Positions 1 through 8,892 are shown, numbered from the stretch's first letter. The stretch is DNA of 64,000 nucleotides from Gp1-AA133 sp963850425 (GCA_963850425.1 CAWKLF010000005.1:372001-436000), one strand, 5' to 3'. Numbers and translations: made by a program. Notes: a model not told the origin generated them from the sequence alone.

Positions 1-225
1 CTGATTCCTTTGAAGGCCGGCATCATCAAGCGCGAACACCTGCTGGCGGATCTTCACGAACTGACGGGGAGGCACCGGCCGGTTCGCACCAGCCCGACGG
101 AAATCACTCTGTTTAAGAGTGTCGGCAACGCCCTCGAAGACCTCGTCGCCGCCGAGTTGCTGGAAGAAACAATCCTGGCACCAGGACCTAAGTCGGCGAA
201 TACCACGGTCGAACTGCCATCCTGA
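1..225 (+). CDS. Ornithine cyclodeaminase/mu-crystallin family protein, C-terminal part
   Basis: The reading frame is open from base 1 to the stop at 223-225, so only about 74 C-terminal residues are present. The segment around ADLHEL, the run RPVRTSPTEITLFKSVG and the closing ALEDLVAAELL stretch are typical of the end of ornithine cyclodeaminase/mu-crystallin family proteins, where the TLFKSVG part lies near the NAD-binding fold. Family members are NAD(P)-dependent and act on ornithine, alanine, imines or related substrates; which one applies cannot be told from the tail. It ends 43 bases before the stop of the convergent oxidoreductase. Confidence 0.75.
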   Translation: MIPLKAGIIKREHLLADLHELTGRHRPVRTSPTEITLFKSVGNALEDLVAAELLEETILAPGPKSANTTVELPS

Positions 226-268
226 CCGCGGTCGTGTTAATGCGTGTTCGAGGGCTAGGTGGCCCCGC

Positions 269-1186
269 TCACACTAACTTTCGTAGTTTTTCCATCAGAC
301 CAAGCCACCCGGTGATGGTCTGCGCCTGCTTTTCGAATGTAACGTCATAGATGAGTTCATGAGCGCCGATCCGGGCACATTCCCGGGCGTCTTCGCGAAT
401 CTGATCAACAGTTCCGGCGAAAATTCCACGATCGGCCCCCAGTGGCTTATCAGTGATGTGGAGGTTGGCACGAACGACCAAGGCGAGGGAGGAAGGATCC
501 CGCCCGGCATCCTTGGCCATTTGCTTCACCGCACCGAACATCTGCTCCATTCCGGCTACCGGGATTGCGACTGGATTCCACCCGTCCGCCATGGTTGCCA
601 AGCGCTTGAGCGCAGGCGGAGCGAACGCCGCCATGTAGATTGGCGGATGTGGTTTCTGTACCGGCTTCTGGCTGATGTAAGACTCAGGCACGCTATAAAA
701 CTTGCCCTGATATTTGACGGGATTCGTGGTCCAGATCGCCTTGAGCACCTGGAGAAACTCGTCCGCCATGGCTCCGCGCTGCTTCGTGTCTGCACCGGTG
801 GCGTCCATTTCGTCCTTCGACCACCCGAGGCCTAGACCCACGCGCAGTCTTCCATTCGACAGCACGTCGATCGTTGTAAGCCGGCGCGCCAGCGTGACCG
901 GGTTGTAGTACGGAATATCGAGAACGCTGGGGCCGAGCGCGATCTTCTTCGTGTGCGCTGCTACGAAGGTCAGGGTGTCGAGCGGATCGAGGCAATATTT
1001 ATAGCCTTCGGGAAGTGATCCGTCCGCGGTAACGGGATACGGTGTCTGCGGCTTCACCGGCCAGAGCAGCCGCTCAATTGTCCACAGGCTGTCATATCCA
1101 AGGGCCTCCGCCCGTTCCGCGACTTGCAGAAGGTTCTCCGGAGAGCCCAGTGGTCCAATGTTGGGAAGGCCGAAACCAATTCTCAT
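269..1186 (-). CDS. LLM class (luciferase-like) F420-dependent oxidoreductase
   Basis: The 305-residue product starts MRIGFGLPNIGPLG and has the single TIM-barrel layout of bacterial luciferase-like monooxygenases: an N-terminal beta strand ending in GFGLPN, RVGLGLGWSKDEMDATG near residue 116, and a late KPHPPIYMAAFAPPALKRLATMADGWNP segment. Family members bind F420 or FMN and oxidise or reduce alcohols, ketones or imines, often in catabolism or secondary metabolism. Length (about 300 residues) is normal. No partner gene is nearby: it is convergent with the partial gene upstream and divergent from ftcD. The substrate is unknown, and the choice of F420 over FMN is an inference. Confidence 0.8.
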   Translation of the reverse strand: MRIGFGLPNIGPLGSPENLLQVAERAEALGYDSLWTIERLLWPVKPQTPYPVTADGSLPEGYKYCLDPLDTLTFVAAHTKKIALGPSVLDIPYYNPVTLARRLTTIDVLSNGRLRVGLGLGWSKDEMDATGADTKQRGAMADEFLQVLKAIWTTNPVKYQGKFYSVPESYISQKPVQKPHPPIYMAAFAPPALKRLATMADGWNPVAIPVAGMEQMFGAVKQMAKDAGRDPSSLALVVRANLHITDKPLGADRGIFAGTVDQIREDARECARIGAHELIYDVTFEKQAQTITGWLGLMEKLRKLV

Positions 1187-1364
1187 ATCGAATCGTGCCT
1201 TTCAAAGTGATGAGAGCGCTTTCTTATGGAGCTGCTGCTATTCAAGTCTAGCCTGCGTGCGCGGAGTATAGGAGGACGGGATTGCAAGGGTCAAGGTCGC
1301 GCCCGGGAGCCTGCCGGCGGAGTCCGGTTGCGGGTTCATCGCGCGCCTTATATTCTTGCCCGTT

Positions 1365-2840
1365 ATGTCTACGCTGGTCGAATGCGTACCGAATTTCTCC
1401 GAAGGCCGCGATAAATCAAAAGTTGACGCCATCGTCGACGCGATGAAAGTCAGCGGCGTCTACCTCCTGGATCGCGAGATGGATACCGACCACAACCGCT
1501 GCGTGATCACGCTGGTGGGCGAGCGCGAGGCCATCCAGGAAGCGGCCATCCGTGGGGTCGGCAAAGCTGCCGAACTCATCGATCTGACAAAACACCAGGG
1601 CGCTCATCCGCGCATGGGTGCTTCCGACGTAGTGCCGTTCATCCCGATCGACGGCGTTACGGTCGAGGACTGCGTGGCAATGGCGCGTCATGTAGGCGAA
1701 CAAATCTGGAAGCGGTTCCAGATCCCTGTGTACTTGTACGAAGCCGCGGCGACCTCGCCCGAGCGTACGAATCTGGAAAACATCCGACGGGGGCAGTTTG
1801 AGGGGATTCGCGACGAGATTGCCACCAATCCGGCGCGTCGTCCTGACTTTGGTGAACTGCGCGTGCATCCGACGGCGGGCGCGACGGTTGTGGGTGCGCG
1901 GAAATTTCTGATCGCGTACAACGTGTTCTTGAATACAACCGATGTCGACATCGCCAAGAAAATAGCCAAGGCGGTGCGCTTCTCAAGCGGTGGCATGCGA
2001 TTTGTGAAGGGCGCCGGCTTCCTGGTGCGCGGCATGGCTCAAGTTTCCATGAACCTCACCGATTTCGAGCAGACCCCAGTGCATCGCGTGTTCGAGCTGG
2101 TGAAGCGGGAAGCAGCCCGCTATGGCGTGATGCCGGTCTCATCCGAGATTGTTGGCCTGATTCCGAAGAAAGCACTCGAGCAGGCTGCGGAATGGTTTCT
2201 GCAGGTGGAAAACTTCGACTCCTCGCTGATCCTCGAGAACCGCCTGGCGGCGGTGACGGGCGGAAAGATGGCGGTCGGCGGCCTGCGCGCCGGCGTTGAG
2301 CCATTCGTGGAACAACTGGCGGCGCCCACGGCGACTCCGGGAGGGGGAAGTGCCGCAGCCGCAGCCGGAGCGATGGCCGCCGGGCTCGCTCACATGGTGG
2401 CCTCGATGTCGCGAGGCAAGAAAGCCTACCTGCAGTACGAGAGTGAGTTGAGCGCCGCCATCGCTCGTCTTTCCCAGCTGCGTGAGGAATTAAAGTCTGC
2501 AGTCGATGGCGACGCCGAGGCCTACAACGCCGTGATGGGGGCGTATAAGCAGGCGCGGGAGTCGGCGGATGGCGACGCCATCATCGACGCGGCGCTGAAG
2601 CAGGCCACCAGCATCCCCCTGGGTGTGGCGGAGCGCTCCCATGAACTTGGCAAGCTGGCGGAGAAGTTGGGCCCGATCACGAATCCGAACATGAAATCGG
2701 ACCTGACGACGGCTTCAGCCTTGGCACGTGCAGCTGTGGAAGGTGCACTCGCCAATGTCGACATCAATTTGGCATCCATCAAGGATGTGGAATTCGTTGG
2801 TGTGACAACGAAAAAGGCGTCCGCCCTCGCAACTAAATAA
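1365..2840 (+). CDS. ftcD: Bifunctional glutamate formimidoyltransferase / formimidoyltetrahydrofolate cyclodeaminase
   Basis: A 491-residue fusion. Residues 1 to about 300 form the formiminotransferase with ECVPNFSEGRD at the N-terminus, DHNRCVITLVG near 42 and the active-site region KHQGAHPRMGA (His81). From about 305 the cyclodeaminase domain follows, marked by PFVEQLAAPTATPGGGSA and an all-helical remainder. Together they move the formimino group from formiminoglutamate (histidine degradation) to tetrahydrofolate and deaminate it to methenyl-THF. I start at ATG 1365 (MSTLVECVPNF), since the in-frame TTG at 1356 adds only three unconserved residues. No other hut genes are in the window, so it may serve one-carbon metabolism at a distance from hutHUI. 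Confidence 0.92.
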   Translation: MSTLVECVPNFSEGRDKSKVDAIVDAMKVSGVYLLDREMDTDHNRCVITLVGEREAIQEAAIRGVGKAAELIDLTKHQGAHPRMGASDVVPFIPIDGVTVEDCVAMARHVGEQIWKRFQIPVYLYEAAATSPERTNLENIRRGQFEGIRDEIATNPARRPDFGELRVHPTAGATVVGARKFLIAYNVFLNTTDVDIAKKIAKAVRFSSGGMRFVKGAGFLVRGMAQVSMNLTDFEQTPVHRVFELVKREAARYGVMPVSSEIVGLIPKKALEQAAEWFLQVENFDSSLILENRLAAVTGGKMAVGGLRAGVEPFVEQLAAPTATPGGGSAAAAAGAMAAGLAHMVASMSRGKKAYLQYESELSAAIARLSQLREELKSAVDGDAEAYNAVMGAYKQARESADGDAIIDAALKQATSIPLGVAERSHELGKLAEKLGPITNPNMKSDLTTASALARAAVEGALANVDINLASIKDVEFVGVTTKKASALATK

Positions 2841-2856
2841 CCCGAGAGGGTTCTTT
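2839..2856 (+). terminator. Weak hairpin after ftcD
   Basis: AACCC-GAGA-GGGTT immediately overlaps the stop codon and is followed by CTTT. The stem is only five pairs with a stable tetraloop, so it is at best a weak terminator or a 3-prime end stabiliser. The same ACCC-GAGA-GGGTT motif recurs at about 56345, just ahead of a strong terminator. Confidence 0.3.
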
Positions 2857-3051
2857 ACTTCAGGACGCTTATGGAATGGCTCGCTCTGTTCGTAAAGCCC
2901 AAAGTCCGCGATGGCTCGGGGAGTCCGGATTGTCAACCTCGTCCCTGTACTTTAGTTTGCTGCCTGAAGTCCCCTAGCGGCATACAATTGATGGACACGG
3001 AGTTAAACGCAAAGGGACGATTCGGCATCTAAGTGTACTCCCCGAGGTTTT

Positions 3052-3984
3052 ATGAAAAATCTGACGGTTTTGGGTTGTTTGGTTGTGCTGAGCGTTGCCG
3101 CCTTGGCGATGCCGCTGGGCACATCGTCACGCGCCGTGATTCCTTCTGACATTCAGCAGATCATTTCTGTCGATTACCGTGCGCTGCACAATTCGCCGAC
3201 GGCGGAGGCGCTGAAGGAGCAGGTGCTGCCCGAGAGCCTTAAGATCTTCGAGAAGGCCCTCAAAGGCGTGGGCATCGATTCCGAGCGCGATGTGGATCAG
3301 TTGACCTTTGCGGCGTATCGCAAGGGCAAGCAGGGCGTGATGGTGGTTGGCATGGCGCAGGGTTCCTTTTCCGCGAAAACGGTTCTGAAGCGCATGAAGC
3401 TCAAAAAGATTGCGCCCGCCAAGTATCGGCAGTCCGATCTCTACGCCATGGGCAACGGGATGATTATGTCGTTTCTGGACGAAAATACCTTATTGTTCGG
3501 CGATGACGGTGCGGTGAAGGGTTCACTCGACGCGCGTGACGGCTACACTCAAACGCTCGATTCCAATGCGCAAATGTCGGACATGATGGCCGCCGTTGAC
3601 GGGGCGCCGGTGTGGAGTCTGCTCGATCAGCAGGGAACCCAGAATATGATGCGCTCCGCTCTCGGTGATGCGACCAAGGTCGCAGACTACGACACCGTGA
3701 AGAAGCGGTTGCTGGGCTCGCGCTACACCATGGACTTTTCCAGCGGTGTCAACTTCAACCTCGATGTCATCACGTCGGACTCAATCACCGCCGCCACCAT
3801 GTCTTCCCTGGTGAAGGCGGGCATGCTGTACAAGAAAATGAGTGCCAGTCCCATCGAGAAAGTCGCGATCGATGCCCTCACCGTCGATTCCGACAGCTCC
3901 AAGCTCCTGCTGCATTTCAAAACCGATGACAAGCAGTTCCAGTCTCTGATGAAATCGGACTTGTTCGCCGCAGTATCCAAGTAA
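3052..3984 (+). CDS. Secreted or membrane-anchored hypothetical protein
   Basis: A 310-residue product beginning MKNLTVLGCLVVLSVAALA, a signal peptide with likely cleavage before residue 28. The mature part is mixed alpha/beta with no catalytic signature that I recognise. It alternates short strands (QGVMVVGMAQG, TLLFGDDGAVKGSLDARDG) with charged helices, a look shared by acidobacterial proteins of unknown function. Cysteines are absent from the mature chain. The gene stands alone: ftcD ends about 210 bases upstream, and a strong terminator (4006-4029) separates it from the convergent glmU. Codon use resembles its neighbours. Confidence 0.7.
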   Translation: MKNLTVLGCLVVLSVAALAMPLGTSSRAVIPSDIQQIISVDYRALHNSPTAEALKEQVLPESLKIFEKALKGVGIDSERDVDQLTFAAYRKGKQGVMVVGMAQGSFSAKTVLKRMKLKKIAPAKYRQSDLYAMGNGMIMSFLDENTLLFGDDGAVKGSLDARDGYTQTLDSNAQMSDMMAAVDGAPVWSLLDQQGTQNMMRSALGDATKVADYDTVKKRLLGSRYTMDFSSGVNFNLDVITSDSITAATMSSLVKAGMLYKKMSASPIEKVAIDALTVDSDSSKLLLHFKTDDKQFQSLMKSDLFAAVSK

Positions 3985-4005
3985 AGAGGTTTCCTGCAAG
4001 GAAAG

Positions 4006-4029
4006 GCCCGGGCGACGCTCGGGCTTTTT
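4006..4029 (+). terminator. Rho-independent terminator between convergent genes
   Basis: GCCCGGGC-GAC-GCTCGGGC forms an eight-pair stem (one G-T wobble) with a three-base loop, followed by TTTTT at 4025-4029. It lies 22 bases after the stop of the 3052-3984 gene. Confidence 0.85.
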
Positions 4030-4081
4030 GTGTCTGTCGAAATACTTCGCATGCTGACCGAAGAACCTCGCTCGCCGTGGG

Positions 4082-5500
4082 CTACGTCTTGGCGCCGTTC
4101 TTGAGTGATTCGCGTTTAGTTTTAGCCCAGCCCTCTTTGTTTGTCTGCCGCGCGCGCCCCAGCGCCAGGGAGTCTTCGGGCACGTCTTCGGTTATGCACG
4201 AGCCGGCGGCGATGTACGCGCCATCTCCGATCTTCACCGGAGCGACAAGGGTGGAATCACTACCTACGAAAACTCCATCCCCGATCTCGGTCTTGTGCTT
4301 GTTCACTCCGTCATAGTTGCAGGTGATCGTTCCCGCTCCTACGTTGACCCCGGCTCCGATCTCGGCGTCGCCCAGATACGTCAGGTGATTTGCTTTCGAT
4401 TTCTTGCCGAGTGTGATCTTCTTGGTCTCGACAAAATTCCCAACGTGCGCGCCCTCGCCGATCTCGCTGCCCGCGCGCAGGTGAGAATAGGGTCCGATGA
4501 CCGCGTCGGCGGCGACCCGTGCGTCATCCAGAATCGATCCGGGACGAACGGTCACGCGGTCCCCAATTTCTGAATTCTGAATCACGCTGTAGGAGCGCAC
4601 GCGGCAGTCGCTGCCGATTCGGGTGCGGCCCAGCAACTGCACAAACGGTTCGATGACCGTGTCGGCTCCCACTACGACGTCCGCGTCAATCACGCAGGTT
4701 TGCGGATAAAAGATGCTGGCGCCGGCGTCCATTAATTCACGGCACTTTGCCATGCGCAGGAGAGCGTCTATCTCCATCATCTCCGCCCGCGTGTTGCTTC
4801 CCAGAATTTCCGCCGGGTCGGTCGTCTTCAGCGCGATGACTTTGGCTTTCGCCCGGGCGAACACTCCTGCCATATCGGTGAGGTAGTACTCGCGGTGGGC
4901 GTTGTCGGTCTTAAGTTCGCCGATCCTGGCATAGAGGGGCTTTACCGCAAAAGCATAAAAGCCCGAATTGATCTCGCGAATCTTCTTCTGCTGCGCCTTT
5001 GCAGCCTTTTCTTCAACGATTGCTTTAACTTCGTCACCCTTCGCCGATTTGCGAAGGATTCGCCCGTATCCTGTTGGATTTGGAAGTTCGGCGGAAAGCA
5101 GCGTCATCGCGGCCGACTTCTGCAAATGGAAGTTCCGGAGCCGCTCGATGGTTTGCGGCGTGATCAGCGGCGCGTCCCCGGAAAGCACGATGACGTGGTC
5201 ATAAGGAGTCAACGCTTCCCGGGCGACCATCAAAGCATGGCCGGTCCCGCGTTGCTCTTCTTGCACGACGAAACTAACGCCCGTACCTTCGATTGCCTGT
5301 CGAACGCGCGCCGCTTCGTGGCCAATAATGGCATAGACGTCCTCCGGCGCGACGACCTGCGTAGCCGCGGCGACTACATGCGCCAGCAACGGCTTACCCC
5401 CGACTTCGTGCAGCACTTTGGGATATTTCGACTTGAGCCGGGTGCCTTTGCCGGCTGCCATGATCGCGACCGCGATGCGACGTGTCCTGGTTGTGGGCAT
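4082..5500 (-). CDS. glmU: Bifunctional UDP-GlcNAc pyrophosphorylase / glucosamine-1-phosphate acetyltransferase
   Basis: A 472-residue protein from the ATG at 5500. The N-terminal half is a nucleotidyltransferase with AAGKGTRLKS and PKVLHEVGGKPLL. The C-terminal half is a left-handed beta-helix of hexapeptide repeats with the acetyltransferase motif NHLTYLGDAEIG. GlmU makes UDP-GlcNAc from glucosamine-1-phosphate for peptidoglycan and lipid A. The open frame extends upstream to 5560, but the extra 20 residues are unlike the family, whereas MPTTRTRRIAVAIMAAGKG fits. It lies 111 bases downstream of the YvcK-like gene on the same strand, a sensible pairing because YvcK/GlmR proteins are reported to bind UDP-GlcNAc. 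Confidence 0.95.
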   Translation of the reverse strand: MPTTRTRRIAVAIMAAGKGTRLKSKYPKVLHEVGGKPLLAHVVAAATQVVAPEDVYAIIGHEAARVRQAIEGTGVSFVVQEEQRGTGHALMVAREALTPYDHVIVLSGDAPLITPQTIERLRNFHLQKSAAMTLLSAELPNPTGYGRILRKSAKGDEVKAIVEEKAAKAQQKKIREINSGFYAFAVKPLYARIGELKTDNAHREYYLTDMAGVFARAKAKVIALKTTDPAEILGSNTRAEMMEIDALLRMAKCRELMDAGASIFYPQTCVIDADVVVGADTVIEPFVQLLGRTRIGSDCRVRSYSVIQNSEIGDRVTVRPGSILDDARVAADAVIGPYSHLRAGSEIGEGAHVGNFVETKKITLGKKSKANHLTYLGDAEIGAGVNVGAGTITCNYDGVNKHKTEIGDGVFVGSDSTLVAPVKIGDGAYIAAGSCITEDVPEDSLALGRARQTNKEGWAKTKRESLKNGAKT

Positions 5501-5611
5501 GGCCTTCCAATATAGCGCGAGGGATAGGAAAGCAGTATGGAAGACCTTGGCCGCCGGCATCGGTCAAGGCAAGTGCAGACTCCGGCCAGATGGCGAGATT
5601 TAGCGATGACG

Positions 5612-6706
5612 CTATTGTGCCGGACTTGGCGACACCGTTGATCGACGCGGGCCGCCGCTAGCCTGGGTCGCAATTTCCAAAAGATCGCGGGCCACGACAT
5701 CGGTGGCATGTCGGGCGACTCCGGCTTCTTCGAGATACTCTCCCAGCACCGGACAACAACCCAGTTGCTCAATGACTTCCAGGTCCGCCACAATTTGTGC
5801 CGCCCCCTCGAGGGCGTACTTGGCCTTCAAATCCTCCGACACCGGTGTGCGGTTTATGAGGGCATAGTCAAAAAGTTGCGCCTGCGCGTGCCGGTTGAGC
5901 GCGCGAATGTGTTCTGCCGCGGTCAGTCCGAGACTCTCGTTGGCCTGCGTCATCAGGTTGCAGATGTAGATCTTGATAGCCGGCGAGGTGACGATGGCCT
6001 GGGCGATGCCCCGCACCAGCAGATTGGGAATCAGGCTCGTGAACAACGATCCCGGCCCAATCGTGATCACATCTGCTCGCGCAATCGCCTCCAACGTTTG
6101 CGGCAAAGGTTCGACATCAGCTGGGATGAGCGACAGCTCATGGATGCGTCCCTTGCTGGCGGTAATCTTCGTTTCGCCGCGCACTCGCGTCCCGTCTTCC
6201 AGCAAAGCCTCAAGTTCGATGTTGGAAGTAGTTGCAGGATAGATATGTCCGCGGGTCAGAAGGATTTCTGACGATAAGCGTACCGCCTCGGCGAAATCCT
6301 TGGTGATCGAGGTCAGGGCTGCCAGAAAAAGATTTCCGAAGCTGTGGCCTTCGAGGCCCGACCCCTTCTCGAACCGATGCCGGAACAGCTGCGAGAGCAG
6401 ATCGGCGTCCTCAGACAAGGCCACGATGCAGTTCCGGATATCCCCCGGCGGCAGCATGTTAAGTTCTTTGCGCAGCCGTCCGCTGGAACCGCCGTCGTCA
6501 CTCACCGTAACGATCGCGCTCAGTTCGCTGATAACAGGTTGCCCGGTTGTCGGACGGAAGGCTTCCCCTGGGGTTGGGACAAAATTCTTAAGTCCCTTAA
6601 GCAGGGTCGAAAGACCGGTGCCTCCGCCAATCGCCACCACGCGCAGCGGAGCGCCATAGGCGGAATTCTCCCGGGGTAGCGGGTTCGGCCGCTGCTCGGA
6701 TTCCAT
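5612..6706 (-). CDS. YvcK/CofD-like gluconeogenesis and cell-envelope factor
   Basis: The 364-residue product carries the nucleotide-binding motif GGGTGLSTLLKGL near residue 27, TVSDDGGSSGRLRKEL, a GDIRNCIVALSE helix and the GPGSLFTSLIPNLLV segment, all diagnostic of the YvcK branch of the CofD-like superfamily. Bacillus homologues are needed for growth on gluconeogenic carbon sources and influence cell-wall precursor flow. The true CofD lactyl transferase role is unlikely because F420 biosynthesis partners are absent here. It starts nine bases after the stop of the upstream TPR gene, so both are probably co-transcribed, with glmU next in line. Confidence 0.88.
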   Translation of the reverse strand: MESEQRPNPLPRENSAYGAPLRVVAIGGGTGLSTLLKGLKNFVPTPGEAFRPTTGQPVISELSAIVTVSDDGGSSGRLRKELNMLPPGDIRNCIVALSEDADLLSQLFRHRFEKGSGLEGHSFGNLFLAALTSITKDFAEAVRLSSEILLTRGHIYPATTSNIELEALLEDGTRVRGETKITASKGRIHELSLIPADVEPLPQTLEAIARADVITIGPGSLFTSLIPNLLVRGIAQAIVTSPAIKIYICNLMTQANESLGLTAAEHIRALNRHAQAQLFDYALINRTPVSEDLKAKYALEGAAQIVADLEVIEQLGCCPVLGEYLEEAGVARHATDVVARDLLEIATQASGGPRRSTVSPSPAQ

Positions 6707-6715
6707 GGGATTGGC

Positions 6716-7285
6716 CTAGTAAGTCTCTTCTTCCGGAATGGCCGGCTCGGGTTCGGCCTCAGCTCCCGGGTCGGGATAAAGCAATTCGGTAAAGCGCGGA
6801 TCCTCTGACAGATTTTGGAAGTCTGAGTCGTTACGTGCCTGAAAACGTACAGCCGGATTCAGCTTGATCGCCTCGTCCAGATTACGCAGCGCGTCTTCCA
6901 CATGCCCAGTCATGCAATCCAACGCGGCGATGCCATAGACGACGTAATCCGCCTTGGGAGATTGCTTTTGGAGCTTTTCCAGGTGCTCGCGTGCCTGAAC
7001 ATAGTCGCCCAGGTTCATGAGCGAAACGGCGTAATCAAAGTGCTCTTCCGGCGTCTTGAACTGATGGCTGACTTTCTCCAGATGTTGATTGCAAGCGTTC
7101 AAGTGCAATGAAGCGCGATCGGAGAGTTCCTTGCTAAGGCCGCCGATGACCTTCTGGAAATGGGTCTTCGCCTTATCGAACTTGTGTTCTTGCATCGCAC
7201 GGAGACCGGTCTCGTAATTCTGAATGGTCTGCGCGACGCGGGGATCGTCGGCCATGGACTTCTTTGCGGTAGGTTTCTGAGCCAT
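6716..7285 (-). CDS. TPR-repeat protein upstream of yvcK
   Basis: The 189-residue soluble protein has no signal peptide. Residues 20-150 contain at least three tetratricopeptide-like helical pairs (for example EEHFDYAVSLMNLGDYVQAR and a later DALRNLDEAIKLNP), and the C-terminus is acidic and proline-rich (EPEPAIPEEETY). TPR proteins act as protein-binding scaffolds. The tight nine-base spacing to the YvcK-like gene suggests a shared transcript and perhaps a shared role, but the partner cannot be deduced. Confidence 0.75.
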   Translation of the reverse strand: MAQKPTAKKSMADDPRVAQTIQNYETGLRAMQEHKFDKAKTHFQKVIGGLSKELSDRASLHLNACNQHLEKVSHQFKTPEEHFDYAVSLMNLGDYVQAREHLEKLQKQSPKADYVVYGIAALDCMTGHVEDALRNLDEAIKLNPAVRFQARNDSDFQNLSEDPRFTELLYPDPGAEAEPEPAIPEEETY

Positions 7286-7453
7286 CTGTAGAATTCTTCC
7301 TGTGCTTTTCGTAACTGCTCCTTAATTGTGCAACTTACAGGGCATTCCTTCAACTGTGAGCTGCATCGGCCGGGTGCGGCTACCGAGCAGGTTTATACGC
7401 GTGTCGCAGAGAGCGCGTCAAACACGGGTTCACGTACAAACTCAGCGTACGAG

Positions 7454-7912
7454 TCAGTTAATGTCCGCGGCCGTTTGCAGGTCGACTTGCTTCCACTCGC
7501 CCTTCTTGATCCCTTGCCGAATCTGCGACGGAGTCTTGCCCTTCTTGGTCTGGGTGTAGGAATAATAGAGCTCTTTCAGGCAGACGTCGCATTGCGCTCC
7601 ATGGGTGTTTTCGAAGCAGCTATGCAGGCTGTTGTGACCCATGCCACGATCGCAATAGCAATAGCATGGCTCCTGGTGAATCACATTCGGAATCTTGGCG
7701 GCCAATTCATAGGCGTGCGTCTGGTAAGGGAACTGCGCATTTTCTGCCCACAGGCTTTCCTTCGGCAAAATGGGAGGCAGTTTCTTCCCTTTAGGCGGAG
7801 CAGCCGCATTGTAGGCCGGGACCCCCTGGTCTTCCTGGTTTGCCGCCCACTGGGCCGAAACCGTCAGAGTGACCATAAACAAGAACATCAAAGTGAACGC
7901 ACGCTTCAACAT
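7454..7912 (-). CDS. CYCXC/PCYCGC-family secreted cysteine-rich protein
   Basis: A 152-residue protein with a signal peptide (MLKRAFTLMFLFMVTLTVSA, cleavage near residue 20). The core is EPCYCYCDRGMGHNSLHSCF followed by AQCDVC, giving cysteines at 83, 85, 87, 99, 108 and 111. That is the pattern of the PCYCGC/CYCXC family, some members of which are selenoproteins; here all positions are ordinary cysteines. The function is not established; metal binding or redox chemistry outside the cytoplasm is plausible. It is divergent from lepB with a 256-base intergenic region, and no terminator is obvious before the TPR gene. Confidence 0.8.
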   Translation of the reverse strand: MLKRAFTLMFLFMVTLTVSAQWAANQEDQGVPAYNAAAPPKGKKLPPILPKESLWAENAQFPYQTHAYELAAKIPNVIHQEPCYCYCDRGMGHNSLHSCFENTHGAQCDVCLKELYYSYTQTKKGKTPSQIRQGIKKGEWKQVDLQTAADIN

Positions 7913-8168
7913 AGGGAGTTAAACCTCGGTCCCGATATTGTAACCCGGGCTGCAGAAAGCGTGCACCCAGCCCGTACCCAACCGGGCAATCCATTGGGAT
8001 GATGCGGCAATGGTTTCGGGGAGGCCGGGAAGCGTCCCCTTGCCAAAAGCTAAATGGAAGCAAACTCAAGCCACGCCCCTGTCATGAGCCGCCTTGAGAG
8101 AAAATATCGTCTGCAAAGCCACTTAGCCTCCATGGCACAGACAGTTCCGTACTAAAATCAAATCAGGT

Positions 8169-8747
8169 ATGGCATCGTCGGGGTCTCCGAACACATCCTG
8201 GAATAACGCGGAGCCAGTTAAGCCTTTGCAGCGTAAGGTTCCAGTGCTCGCGGTGTGGCTTCGCGACCTGGTGATCTCGCTCGCCATCTCCGCCTTCATC
8301 ATCATCTTCCTGTACCAGCCGGTGAAGGTTGAAGGCACCAGCATGATGCCTTCGCTCGACGATCAGGAACGAATCTTCGTTAACAAGTTTGTCTATCGCT
8401 GGGAGCCGATCGAGCGTGGCGATATCGTGGTTTTCCGCTACCCCCGCGACCCTTCCAAGAGCTATATCAAACGCGTGGTTGGCGTGGCCGGAGACCATGT
8501 CCGCATCGATGCCGGGCAACTCTACGTGAACGGCGAAGCCATCGAGGAAGATTACGTTCCGCCCACCTATGCCGACGAGCGTTCTTACCCTGAGATAATC
8601 GTGCCTCCCCATAGCTACTTCATGCTCGGCGACCACCGCAGCATGTCCAGCGACAGCCGCGAGTTCGGCCCCGTAAAAGAAAGCTCCATCTACGGCAAGG
8701 CCGTCTTCGGATACTGGCCCATGGACAAGCTGGGACGGCTGCGGTGA
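8169..8747 (+). CDS. lepB: Signal peptidase I
   Basis: The 192-residue protein has a single N-terminal membrane helix (about 28-48) followed by the conserved boxes of type I signal peptidases. Box B is VEGTSMMPSL, giving nucleophile Ser58. SYIKRVVGVAGD gives general base Lys101. GDHRSMSSDSREFG corresponds to box E (usually GDNRxxSxDSR, with His replacing Asn here). It removes signal peptides on the outer face of the cytoplasmic membrane. Length matches short Gram-positive-like and acidobacterial forms. A good number of secreted proteins in this window would be its substrates. Confidence 0.95.
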   Translation: MASSGSPNTSWNNAEPVKPLQRKVPVLAVWLRDLVISLAISAFIIIFLYQPVKVEGTSMMPSLDDQERIFVNKFVYRWEPIERGDIVVFRYPRDPSKSYIKRVVGVAGDHVRIDAGQLYVNGEAIEEDYVPPTYADERSYPEIIVPPHSYFMLGDHRSMSSDSREFGPVKESSIYGKAVFGYWPMDKLGRLR

Positions 8748-8751
8748 ATAG

Positions 8752-8780
8752 TCGTCAGTCGCTAGTCGTCAGTCGTCAGC
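8752..8780 (+). repeat. Short iterated GTCGTCAGTCG-type repeat
   Basis: Immediately after the lepB stop, the motif AGTCGTCAGTCG is iterated about three times with small variations. A similar low-complexity run made of CAACGACTA and GGACCAACGAC units occurs just before carB (12583-12633). No coding or hairpin potential is evident. Confidence 0.5.
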
Positions 8781-8817
8781 CCATATGCAGGATACCGAAG
8801 CTGTTCCTTGGTGAACC

Positions 8818-8842
8818 CCTTTGTCCTCCGTGGTTAAAGGGT
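8818..8842 (+). repeat. Dispersed CGTCCT-TTGCGGTTAAA-like element, copy 1
   Basis: CCTTTGTCCTCCGTGGTTAAAGG. Related sequences occur at 22384-22405 (CTGCGTCCTCTGTGGTTAGG) and 50966-51007 (GCGTCCTTTGCGGTTAAAAG), always intergenic. CCTTT at one end and AAAGG at the other could pair into a short hairpin. Confidence 0.45.
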
Positions 8843-8892
8843 TTTGTAGCAGCGCTCACTAACATTTCGACCGCGGAAGCGTCTGATTTGGC

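Noticed and set aside
1349..1354. TATATT as a -10 for leaderless ftcD transcription
   Set aside because: The best -35 (TTGCGG) is only 15 bases away and weak, so a promoter cannot be supported.
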